Below are positions 1 to 5,579 of a stretch of DNA of 5,664 nucleotides, in pieces. The notes under the pieces were generated by a model. That model saw only the letters and a list, made by a program, of their open reading frames with translations, was not told the origin of the DNA and searched no databases. This stretch comes from JANMEX01 sp031423755 (GTDB taxonomy: Bacteria > Pseudomonadota > Alphaproteobacteria > Rhizobiales > Rhizobiaceae), in assembly GCA_031423755.1 (NCBI GenBank), contig JANPGC010000333.1:1-5664 (forward strand), given 5' to 3'. Position 1 is the stretch's first letter, and each line of letters opens with the position of its first letter. Made by a program: the position numbers and the translations under genes.

Positions 1-294
1 TCAAGCCATTGGCAAACCTTGTTTAAACTGCGGCTACCTGCCGCAATGCCTTTTGTGTTCAATGCCCTCAAGATCAATTCGACTCTTGCCATGATTGGTG
101 CCATCGTTTCGGAATTCTTCGGAACACCGGTGGTCGGCATGGGCTTTCGCATTTCGACCGAAGTGGGTCGGATGAACCTCGACATGGTGTGGGCGGAAAT
201 TGCGCTCGCTGCCATTGCCGGGTCGCTGTTCTACGGTGCGCTTGCACTTCTCGAGCGCATCACAACATTTTGGCATCCGTCATACCGCAGATAA
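1..294 (+). CDS. ABC transporter permease, C-terminal part (5' end outside window)
   Basis: This is the last 97 residues of an integral inner-membrane permease of an ABC importer, open through the left edge in frame 1 and ending at TAA 292-294. It begins in the cytoplasmic coupling region: the stretch KLRLPAAMPFVFNALKI is the usual tail of the permease EAA loop that contacts the ATPase. Next come a hydrophobic helix (NSTLAMIGAIVSEFFG), the glycine-rich VVGMGFRI segment, a last membrane helix (AEIALAAIAGSLFYGALALL), and the short ER...W tail typical of SsuC/TauC/ThiX-type permeases (BPD_transp_1 family). Full members have about 250-300 residues, so roughly two thirds is missing. The TTG at 19 is an internal leucine codon, not a start. 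The binding-protein gene follows 35 nt downstream on the same strand, so the two form one importer. The family assignment is secure; the substrate is unknown. Confidence 0.9.
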   Translation, partial: SSHWQTLFKLRLPAAMPFVFNALKINSTLAMIGAIVSEFFGTPVVGMGFRISTEVGRMNLDMVWAEIALAAIAGSLFYGALALLERITTFWHPSYRR

Positions 295-314
295 CAACGG
301 CGGAGCCGCTAACC

Positions 315-322
315 AGAGAGGA
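315..322 (+). promoter_or_regulatory. Ribosome binding site of the substrate-binding protein
   Basis: AGAGAGGA lies 7 nt before the ATG at 330. It decides the start: the reading frame stays open upstream to an ATG at 189, but that start would overlap the permease gene and bury the signal peptide, whereas 330 has both a Shine-Dalgarno sequence and a clean signal peptide directly after it. Confidence 0.75.
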
Positions 323-329
323 CCATCTC

Positions 330-1298
330 ATGAAGAAATCAGTCAAACTCACCCTTGCGCTCGCCCTGTCGCTGATGGCAGGCGCAGCCTACGCCGAAGA
401 CAAGGTGGTGCTGCAGCTCAAATGGGTGGCGCAGGCCCAGTTCGCCGGCTATTTCGTCGCCAAGGACAAGGGTTTCTACAAGGAAGCCGGGCTCGACGTT
501 GAAATCAAGCCGGGCGGTCCGGACATTGCGCCTGAGCAGGTGATTGCAGGCGGCGGCGCGGACGTGATCGTCGACTGGATGGGCGGCGCGCTGGCGGCCC
601 GCGAAAAGGGCGTCGGCCTCGTCAACATTGCCCAGCCGTTCGAAAAGGCCGGCATGGAAATGGTCTGTCCGGCCAATGGCCCGGTCAAGACGGAAGCCGA
701 CTTCAAGGGCAAGACACTCGGCGTCTGGTTCTTCGGCAATGAATATCCGTTCTATGCCTGGATGAACAAGCTCGGCCTGTCCACCGAAGGCGGCGCGGAC
801 GGCGTGACGGTGTTGAAACAGTCGTTCGACGTGCAGCCGCTGATTCAGAAGCAGGCGGATTGCATCTCGGTCATGACCTACAATGAATATTGGCAGCTGA
901 TCGACGCCGGCTACAAGCCGGAAGATCTCGTGGTGTTCAACTATTCGGCCATGGGCAATGACCTTCTGGAAGACGGCCTCTATGCGCTCGAAGGCAATCT
1001 CAAGGATGGGGCTTTCAAGGAAAAAATGGTCAAGTTCGTCGGCGCTTCGATGAAGGGCTGGAAATACGCTCTGGAAAATCCGGATGAGGCCGCTGGCATC
1101 GTCATGGACAATGGCGGCCAGGACGAAAACCACCAGAAGCGCATGATGGGCGAAGTCGGCAAGCTGATCGGCTCCGGCTCGGGCAAGTTGATCGAAGCAG
1201 CCTACCAGCGCACGGCTGATGCGCTTCTGGCGCAGAAGATCATCACCAAGGCCCCGGAAGGCGCGTGGACGTCTGAGATCACCGACGCTGTGAAGTAA
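330..1298 (+). CDS. ABC transporter substrate-binding protein, NMT1/THI5-like
   Basis: This is the periplasmic binding component of the importer whose permease precedes it; it would capture a small ligand and deliver it to the membrane complex. The product has 322 residues, the normal size for the family. Residues 1-22 form a Sec signal peptide: KK at 2-3, a hydrophobic core (LTLALALSLMAGA), and an AYA cleavage site before Glu23. The mature protein starts with the family signature LQLKWVAQAQFAGYFVA (28-44) followed by KGFYKEAGLDV (47-57) and PGGPD (61-65), as in ThiY- and SsuA-like proteins. GKTLGVWFFGNEYPFY (127-142) is the start of the second lobe. The mature part has only two cysteines (Cys113, Cys178), which could form a disulfide. 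Known relatives bind pyrimidine precursors of thiamine, sulfonates, riboflavin or nitrate, so the family does not fix the ligand. The convergent sugar operon hints at a related substrate, but this is only inference. Confidence 0.88.
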   Translation: MKKSVKLTLALALSLMAGAAYAEDKVVLQLKWVAQAQFAGYFVAKDKGFYKEAGLDVEIKPGGPDIAPEQVIAGGGADVIVDWMGGALAAREKGVGLVNIAQPFEKAGMEMVCPANGPVKTEADFKGKTLGVWFFGNEYPFYAWMNKLGLSTEGGADGVTVLKQSFDVQPLIQKQADCISVMTYNEYWQLIDAGYKPEDLVVFNYSAMGNDLLEDGLYALEGNLKDGAFKEKMVKFVGASMKGWKYALENPDEAAGIVMDNGGQDENHQKRMMGEVGKLIGSGSGKLIEAAYQRTADALLAQKIITKAPEGAWTSEITDAVK

Positions 1299-1312
1299 GG
1301 TTGAATCAAGAC

Positions 1313-1337
1313 CAGCCCCCGTCTCTGACGGGGGCTG
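1313..1337. terminator. Hairpin between converging operons, probable bidirectional terminator
   Basis: CAGCCCCCGTC (1313-1323) pairs perfectly with GACGGGGGCTG (1327-1337), giving an 11-bp GC-rich stem with a 3-nt TCT loop. It lies 14 nt after the stop of the binding-protein gene and 12 nt beyond the stop of the opposing mutarotase gene, so it can serve both transcription units. Neither side has a true T-tract: TTGC follows on the + strand and GTCTTGATT on the - strand. Termination may therefore be imperfect, or the hairpin may mainly protect 3' ends. Confidence 0.7.
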
Positions 1338-1349
1338 TTGCAGCCAGTC

Positions 1350-1679
1350 TTAGGCCGTATGGAACACATTCTCCATGCCCGCCCACCATTCGCCCTGCTT
1401 TCGGGTCTCAAACGGTATCTGCATCGGGTCGGTTATTTTCCACCAGTCCAGCATCTCGGGTATCAGCTTCATTTTCGCCATGTCGGCGGCAAAGTCGGTG
1501 CCGTGATATTCCCAATAGGCGAACATCAGATTTTCCGGCTCTTTCAGGAAGATCGTGTAGTTGCGGATGTTGGACTCCGCGATTCCCTTCAGCACCGCCG
1601 GCCAAACGGCCGCATGGATGCGCTTGTATTCGTCGATGACTTCAGCGCGCAGATGAATGACGTGACCCATGCGTTCCAT
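1350..1679 (-). CDS. L-rhamnose mutarotase-like protein (RhaM/YiiL family)
   Basis: The predicted cytoplasmic enzyme has 109 residues, close to the 104 of E. coli RhaM, which interconverts the alpha and beta anomers of L-rhamnose. From memory of the E. coli sequence, the key positions fall at identical numbers here: Tyr18 and His22 in EYKRIHAAVWP, Asn40-Tyr41 in NYTIFL, and a WW pair at 79-80 (76-77 in E. coli) for sugar binding. This register supports the ATG at 1677-1679 over the internal Met4. The fold would be a dimeric ferredoxin-like alpha/beta barrel. It is the last visible gene of the - strand operon, 18 nt after the SRPBCC gene, with its own strong Shine-Dalgarno sequence. No other rhamnose gene (rhaA, rhaB, rhaD) is visible, so the true sugar may differ; the family also contains fucose-type mutarotases. 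Family membership is confident; the symbol is withheld because the substrate is unproven. Confidence 0.87.
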   Translation of the reverse strand: MERMGHVIHLRAEVIDEYKRIHAAVWPAVLKGIAESNIRNYTIFLKEPENLMFAYWEYHGTDFAADMAKMKLIPEMLDWWKITDPMQIPFETRKQGEWWAGMENVFHTA

Positions 1680-1684
1680 GGTTA

Positions 1685-1692
1685 TCCCCCTT
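1685..1692 (-). promoter_or_regulatory. Ribosome binding site of the mutarotase gene
   Basis: Read on the - strand this is AAGGGGGA, 5 nt before the ATG at 1679 and inside the 18-nt gap after the SRPBCC stop codon. It is one of the clearest Shine-Dalgarno sequences in the operon, so the mutarotase can be translated independently of the gene before it. Confidence 0.65.
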
Positions 1693-1697
1693 GCTGA

Positions 1698-2627
1698 TCA
1701 GCCCTTCTTCTTCGCCTTGAGCTTCTGCTCCAGCGTCGCGAAGGCTTTCTGGTAGACGTTTGCTTCGGTGCGCGGGATGAGAGTGAGATCTTCCTGCGGG
1801 CTGGAAACCCAGTCTCCGGTCCACACCCCGAATGTCGAATTGTCCGCTGTTACCGGCCAGAGGCGCGGGCCGGAAACATAGTTCATCCACGGTATTTCAG
1901 ATTTGGTGATCCGGTAGAGAAATGAGCGTGTCTGATCGCACAGCGACAGCAGTTCCTCGTTGAGATGTCCCTCACCAAAATAGAAATCGCGCACGCCGGA
2001 CACCTTGTCCGAGCGCGCCTTGTTCAGCATTTTCATTTTGGTAATTTCATCATGCCAGCCGCCCATGCCGGCAAAATCGCGCATGACTTTCCAGACATCG
2101 GCAACAGGCGCTTTCATGACGCGCGATGTCCAGACCTTATTTGGTGCCCAAGCCTTCCAACGCTCGGCACCGTCCGGTTTTGAGGGTTTCTCGCGTTTGA
2201 TCTTTTCGTTCAGCGCTTTCCAGCCAGCCGCAAACACATCTCTGGAGATGATCTCGACATATTTGCCTTCATCGCCCGGGGCCTCGTCGAAGACAGCCTT
2301 CCATTCGGCGAAGGTCTGGTCGGTATGCGTCACCGGCATCAGCCGGACTGTGGCGATGTAGTTTTTAACCGGAAAGGCGGGCTTTTCGAAATTGTAGGCA
2401 AAGGTGTGGTTCGCATCATCCAGCGTCAAAAGCCGCTCGCGGATGTGGCCGCCGTCCTTGGTGTGAAAAGAGCGCACGCAGCCGACCACGTCAGCATCCA
2501 GCCCGCCCTCGATCTTGGAATCGGCAATGATCGGCACCCAATCCGGCAGGCCGTTGAAGTTGCGGATCAGGCTCCAGACCGTTTCGACGGGAGCCTTGAT
2601 GATGGCGCTGGCATAGGCGCGAGCCAT
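1698..2627 (-). CDS. Tandem SRPBCC (START/polyketide cyclase-like) two-domain protein
   Basis: This is a 309-residue predicted cytoplasmic protein without signal peptide or membrane segments. It is two SRPBCC (Bet v 1/START-like) domains in a row, about residues 1-150 and 163-309. The duplication is visible: KAPVETVW (11-18) matches KAPVADVW (172-179), Trp30 matches Trp191, VR 51-52 matches VR 212-213, H61/E64/LL66-67 match H221/E224/LL226-227, NY 89-90 matches NY 249-250, RLxPV 95-99 matches 255-259, and TFxxW 105-109 matches 265-269. Single-domain relatives have about 140-160 residues, so this is a fused pair. The fold encloses a deep hydrophobic pocket; members bind lipids or aromatics, or act as cyclases or aromatases. 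A lysine-rich tail (KLKAKKKG) ends the protein. It starts 4 nt after the TIM-barrel gene. Its ligand and its role in a sugar operon are unknown; a binding, cyclase or lactone-handling role would be speculation. Confidence 0.85.
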   Translation of the reverse strand: MARAYASAIIKAPVETVWSLIRNFNGLPDWVPIIADSKIEGGLDADVVGCVRSFHTKDGGHIRERLLTLDDANHTFAYNFEKPAFPVKNYIATVRLMPVTHTDQTFAEWKAVFDEAPGDEGKYVEIISRDVFAAGWKALNEKIKREKPSKPDGAERWKAWAPNKVWTSRVMKAPVADVWKVMRDFAGMGGWHDEITKMKMLNKARSDKVSGVRDFYFGEGHLNEELLSLCDQTRSFLYRITKSEIPWMNYVSGPRLWPVTADNSTFGVWTGDWVSSPQEDLTLIPRTEANVYQKAFATLEQKLKAKKKG

Positions 2628-2631
2628 GGAC

Positions 2632-3468
2632 TTAACTCCCGAATGAAATGGATTTGAATGATCTGGTCTGTTCTGTCAGGGCGATTTCCGTCGGCAGCCG
2701 CTCCATTGAGCTTGCGCCATAGAAGCCGTGAACATGCTGCGAATTTTTCAGGATGTATGCGGCATCGGAGGGTGATGAGATCGGGCCCCCGTGGCAGATC
2801 ACGATGATGTCCTTGCGCACCTTCATCGCCGCTTCCGCCCATTCGTCGATGATCGCCGGGCATTGCTCAAGTTTGACCGCCGTCTCTGCGCCGATAGTGC
2901 CGCCCGTGGTCAGGCCCATGTGCGGCACGATGATATCGGCCCCGGCTTTAGCCATTGCGACGGCCTCGTCCGCCGAAAACACATAAGGCGTTGTCAGCAT
3001 GTCGCGCTGGTGCGCCTTGGCGATCATGTCCACCTCGAGCCCATAGCCCATGCCGGTCTCTTCAAGATTGCGGCGCATGATGCCGTCAAACAGACCGACA
3101 GTCGGAAAGTTCTGCACGCCGGAAAAGCCCATCTGCTTGAGCCGGTCGAGAAGGTCATCCATCAGCGCAAACGGGTCGGTGCCGTTGACGCCCGCCAGTA
3201 CCGGCGTGTGCTTGACCACCGGCAGCACTTCGCGCGCCATCTCCTGCACGATGTCATTGGCATTGCCATAGGCCATCAAACCCGCCAGAGAGCCGCGCCC
3301 TGCCATGCGGTAGCGGCCGGAATTGTAGATGACGATAAGGTCGATTCCTCCCGCCTCTTCACATTTTGCCGATAAGCCCGTCCCTGCCCCGCCGCCGATG
3401 ATCGGCTGGCGGCGCTTGACCATGTCGCGGAACTTTTCAAGGAGTGCTGATCGTTCAATTCTGGCCAT
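2632..3468 (-). CDS. PEP hydrolase / phosphonopyruvate hydrolase-like TIM-barrel protein (Tm-1 C-terminal domain homologue)
   Basis: The 278-residue predicted cytoplasmic TIM-barrel protein belongs to the family annotated as PEP-hydrolase-like or TIM-barrel signal-transduction protein. Conserved blocks in order are PIIGGGAGTG (22-31, first strand), LIVIYNSGRYRM (44-55), AGVNGTDPF (92-100), GVQNFPTVGLFDG (117-129), GLEVDMIAKA (143-152), DIIVPHMGLTTGG (178-190), CHGGPISSP (225-233) and GFYGASSMERLP (248-259). The glycine-rich loops after the last two strands resemble phosphate-binding loops of other TIM barrels, which is inference. The start has only a weak Shine-Dalgarno (GTGAGA) and lies 6 nt after the Tm-1-like gene, so translation is probably coupled to it. 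The same domain forms the C-terminal half of the plant antiviral protein Tm-1, whose N-terminal half is encoded by the gene just upstream here. 'Hydrolase' is a family label; no reaction is established for this protein. Confidence 0.85.
   Translation of the reverse strand: MARIERSALLEKFRDMVKRRQPIIGGGAGTGLSAKCEEAGGIDLIVIYNSGRYRMAGRGSLAGLMAYGNANDIVQEMAREVLPVVKHTPVLAGVNGTDPFALMDDLLDRLKQMGFSGVQNFPTVGLFDGIMRRNLEETGMGYGLEVDMIAKAHQRDMLTTPYVFSADEAVAMAKAGADIIVPHMGLTTGGTIGAETAVKLEQCPAIIDEWAEAAMKVRKDIIVICHGGPISSPSDAAYILKNSQHVHGFYGASSMERLPTEIALTEQTRSFKSISFGS
2636..2640 (-). promoter_or_regulatory. Ribosome binding site of the SRPBCC gene, inside the preceding gene
   Basis: Read on the - strand this is GGGAG, 8 nt before the ATG at 2627. 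It lies within the final Gly-Ser codons of the TIM-barrel gene, whose TAA follows immediately. The ribosome ending one gene therefore covers the start signal of the next, which suggests coupled translation. Confidence 0.65.
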
Positions 3469-3474
3469 GCTGTC

Positions 3475-4677
3475 TCACACTATTTCCCTGAATGCCTTGA
3501 CAACCGCCCCGGCGAATTGCGGGCTGTTGATGTGGTCGTCGATTTCGATCAGTTGCCGGTTTGCGGACGCTTTCCAGCCTTTGCGGATGGCGTCGAACAG
3601 CGCTTGGTCCGCTTGCGGATCGTGGAACGGCATGCCTTCAACGTCAATTGCCGACACTCCCCGCAATGGCAGCAGGAACCGCACCGGTCCGTCCATCTTG
3701 TTCAGCCGTTCAACAATCCAAGTCCCGATGGCAGCGTTCTCTTGCGCAGTTGTGCGCATCAGCGTGACGGACGCATTGTGGACATGAAACTTTCTGGCAG
3801 CGTATTTTTCCGGCACCGTATCCCGTGCGCCAAAATTGACCATGTCAACGGCGCCGACTGATCCGACATAGGGAATTTTCGAGCGGATCACCGCGCCGAA
3901 GCGGTCATCCGTGCACGGCAGGATACCGCCGAACAAATGGTCTGCAACTTCCGTTGTGGTGATGTCGATGGCGGCAGCGAGGTAGCCGGAATCGATCAGT
4001 TTCTCCATGCATTGCCCGCCTGTGCCGGTGGCATGGAAGACGAAACATTCGCACGTCTCATCGAGTATCTGGCGGATTTGGCTGATGCAGGCGGTTGTGA
4101 CGCCGAACATGGTCATGCCGACCGGCATCTTGCCGTCGCTGATTTCAGGCACGCTGTTCAAAACCATCCCCGCGATGGCATGCGCCGCGTTTCCGATGAC
4201 CTTGCGCGAAATCGCATTGAGCCCGGCGATATCGCTGACGGAGTGCATCATGGCAATGTCGGACGGCCCGACAAATGGCGCGACATTGCCGGATGCGAGC
4301 GTCGAGACCATGAGTTTGGGAACGCCGATCGGCAGCGCTCGCATTGCCGCGGTGACAATGGTCGAATTGCCGGAGCCGCCCATGCCGAGAATGCCCGCCA
4401 CATCATGGCGCGAGAGGATGAAGCCCGTCAGCGCTTCCGCCATCGCGGTCACAGCCTGGCCGCGATCGGTGAGACCCAGAACGGCCCGCTCGCCACCGGG
4501 ATGATATTTGGCGACCTCGGCAGCGCTGACATCGCAGTCAAACTCGCCCGGCCCTGTTGAGACGTCGACCAGTATCGCCCGCGCCCCGGCCCTGTCGATC
4601 AGGTCTGCCGCATAATGAAGTTCCGGCGCCTTCGTGTCGCATGTGCCGACAACGTAGATGCGCGGAAACACAGTCAT
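3475..4677 (-). CDS. Tm-1-like ATP-binding domain protein (UPF0261 family)
   Basis: The 400-residue soluble protein matches the usual length of UPF0261 members, the family of the N-terminal domain of tomato Tm-1, which blocks tobamovirus replication in plants. Bacterial members have no established reaction. Landmarks in order are VGTCDTK (10-16) at the first strand, GILGMGGSGNST (95-106), VSTLASGNV (124-132), MFGVTT (190-195) opening the second lobe, FHATGTGG (214-221), IDITTTEVADHLFGG (237-251) and LPLRGVSAIDVEG (336-348). The several glycine/serine/threonine loops at strand ends suit nucleotide or phosphorylated-ligand binding across two Rossmann-like lobes, which is inference. Its ATG overlaps the stop of the epimerase gene (ATGA) and has no good Shine-Dalgarno, so translation likely depends on reinitiation. 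The TIM-barrel gene follows after 6 nt, in the same order as the two domains of plant Tm-1. The family is clear; the function is unknown. Confidence 0.88.
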   Translation of the reverse strand: MTVFPRIYVVGTCDTKAPELHYAADLIDRAGARAILVDVSTGPGEFDCDVSAAEVAKYHPGGERAVLGLTDRGQAVTAMAEALTGFILSRHDVAGILGMGGSGNSTIVTAAMRALPIGVPKLMVSTLASGNVAPFVGPSDIAMMHSVSDIAGLNAISRKVIGNAAHAIAGMVLNSVPEISDGKMPVGMTMFGVTTACISQIRQILDETCECFVFHATGTGGQCMEKLIDSGYLAAAIDITTTEVADHLFGGILPCTDDRFGAVIRSKIPYVGSVGAVDMVNFGARDTVPEKYAARKFHVHNASVTLMRTTAQENAAIGTWIVERLNKMDGPVRFLLPLRGVSAIDVEGMPFHDPQADQALFDAIRKGWKASANRQLIEIDDHINSPQFAGAVVKAFREIV

Positions 4678-5525
4678 TTTGCATTCGCCCAGCCGGTTTT
4701 CATCTGCTTCAAGCCTTCGCGGTAGACGCTCTCGCGCGTCGGGAAAAAGTCGCGCCAGACCCGTGTTGCAGCGGCAAGTTCCGGCATCGCCCGCCCAAAG
4801 GCCTCAATCGTGATCCAGTCATCATACTTGACCGCGCGCAGAGCCTTGTAGGTCGCCTCCCATGGCACATGGCCCTTGCCCGGCGTGCCGCGGTCATTCT
4901 CCGAGATGTGCACGTGGATCATGTGCTTCCTGATCGTTTTGATCGCCTTTACCGGGTCTTTCTCTTCAATGTTGGCATGGAATGTATCATACATGGCCTT
5001 CACTGCCGGATGGTCCACCTCGTCGAGATAGTCGGCCAACTGTTGCATGGTGTTCAGGAAATAACATTCAAACCGGTTGAGCGCTTCCAGCGCAAACCGC
5101 ACGTTCTTCTTCGCTGCGTGGTCGCCAACTTTACGATGGAAAGAGATGCCATGCCTGCGTTCGCCCATCGTTGCGCCATTGCCGGTGAAATAGCCAAGCT
5201 CGGAATGCATCGGGCCTCCGAGTATGTTGGCGCCCAGCGCTGCCGTGCAATCGATTACCCATTTTGTGTAATCAACGCCCGCCTGCCGTTCAGCCTTGTC
5301 CGGCGACAGCGGATTCTTGCCGGAGGGGCCAATGACGCTGACCACGCTGCGCTCCAGGCCCAGCCTGTCAAGTTCCGCGCCAAGCATGGCATAGTGATCT
5401 GGCGTGCCTTCAAAGATCGGGATTTCGACTGTGTCGTAGCCGGTTTTTTTCAAATCTTTCAAGATCGGAAAATGCTCTGCAGTCACGTGCGGCGTCCAGA
5501 GCAAAAGGTTGATCCCGGTTTTCAT
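4674..5525 (-). CDS. D-tagatose 3-epimerase-like sugar isomerase/epimerase (xylose isomerase-like TIM barrel)
   Basis: The 283-residue predicted cytoplasmic enzyme has the same length as D-tagatose/D-psicose 3-epimerases, which move the C3 hydroxyl of ketoses through an ene-diolate using a divalent metal. By comparison with the Pseudomonas cichorii enzyme as I recall it, the full active site is present: Glu147 (FALEALNRFE), Asp180 and His183 (YDTFHANIEE), His206 and Arg212 (HVHISENDRG) and Glu241 (ITIEAFG), corresponding to Glu152, Asp185, His188, His211, Arg217 and Glu246 there. Glu147, Asp180, His206 and Glu241 would hold the metal. The loop around GGPMHSELGYFTG (103-115) differs from the characterised epimerases, so the substrate may differ. 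The gene has a good Shine-Dalgarno and starts 54 nt after the SDR gene; its stop overlaps the next ATG. Hydroxypyruvate isomerase or a decarboxylase of the same fold are less likely alternatives. Confidence 0.87.
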   Translation of the reverse strand: MKTGINLLLWTPHVTAEHFPILKDLKKTGYDTVEIPIFEGTPDHYAMLGAELDRLGLERSVVSVIGPSGKNPLSPDKAERQAGVDYTKWVIDCTAALGANILGGPMHSELGYFTGNGATMGERRHGISFHRKVGDHAAKKNVRFALEALNRFECYFLNTMQQLADYLDEVDHPAVKAMYDTFHANIEEKDPVKAIKTIRKHMIHVHISENDRGTPGKGHVPWEATYKALRAVKYDDWITIEAFGRAMPELAAATRVWRDFFPTRESVYREGLKQMKTGWANAK

Positions 5526-5533
5526 GATTTTCG

Positions 5534-5537
5534 CTCC
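5534..5537 (-). promoter_or_regulatory. Ribosome binding site of the epimerase gene
   Basis: Read on the - strand this is GGAG (in TTGGAGCG), 8 nt before the ATG at 5525. It supports that start, which also gives the expected first beta strand (MKTGINLLLW). Confidence 0.65.
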
Positions 5538-5551
5538 AAGCAGGCAAGCTT

Positions 5552-5570
5552 CACAGACACACAGACACAG
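5552..5570. repeat. Short tandem repeat in the SDR-epimerase spacer
   Basis: The 8-nt unit CACAGACA occurs twice in a row and starts a third time (CAG), 19 nt in all, inside the only sizeable non-coding gap of the operon (5526-5579). It forms no hairpin and no recognisable promoter. It could be a site for a regulator, a slippage-prone tract, or chance. Confidence 0.5.
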
Positions 5571-5579
5571 TTTCAGATA

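Noticed and set aside
189..329. N-terminal extension of the binding protein from an ATG at 189
   Set aside because: It would overlap the permease gene by about 100 nt in another frame and place 47 non-hydrophobic residues before an obvious signal peptide. The ATG at 330 has a Shine-Dalgarno sequence and a proper signal peptide.
339..1133. 264-codon open frame on the - strand opposite the binding-protein gene
   Set aside because: It mirrors the codon pattern of the real gene, its translation has no recognisable domain and is rich in His/Arg/Leu as expected of antisense shadows in GC-rich DNA, and it has no clear ribosome binding site.
1338..1697. 119-codon + strand frame covering the mutarotase region
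   Set aside because: The - strand frame has the exact active-site register of RhaM and a strong Shine-Dalgarno; the + strand frame has neither and overlaps the terminator side.
2791..3375. 194-codon + strand frame opposite the TIM-barrel gene
   Set aside because: Shadow frame of a well-supported gene; the translation is rich in His, Arg and Asp and resembles no family.
3937..4560. 207-codon + strand frame opposite the Tm-1-like gene
   Set aside because: Same reasoning: it lies wholly inside a conserved gene and its composition is that of a reverse-complement artefact.
1698..4677. Idea that Tm-1-like and Bet v 1/PR-10-like folds together mean mimicry of plant defence proteins
   Set aside because: Both families are widespread in free-living bacteria, none of the proteins has a secretion signal, and the operon context is metabolic.
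5526..5579. Internal promoter or riboswitch between the SDR and the epimerase genes
   Set aside because: No convincing -35/-10 pair at proper spacing and no stable hairpin could be found by eye; the space is too short for a known riboswitch.
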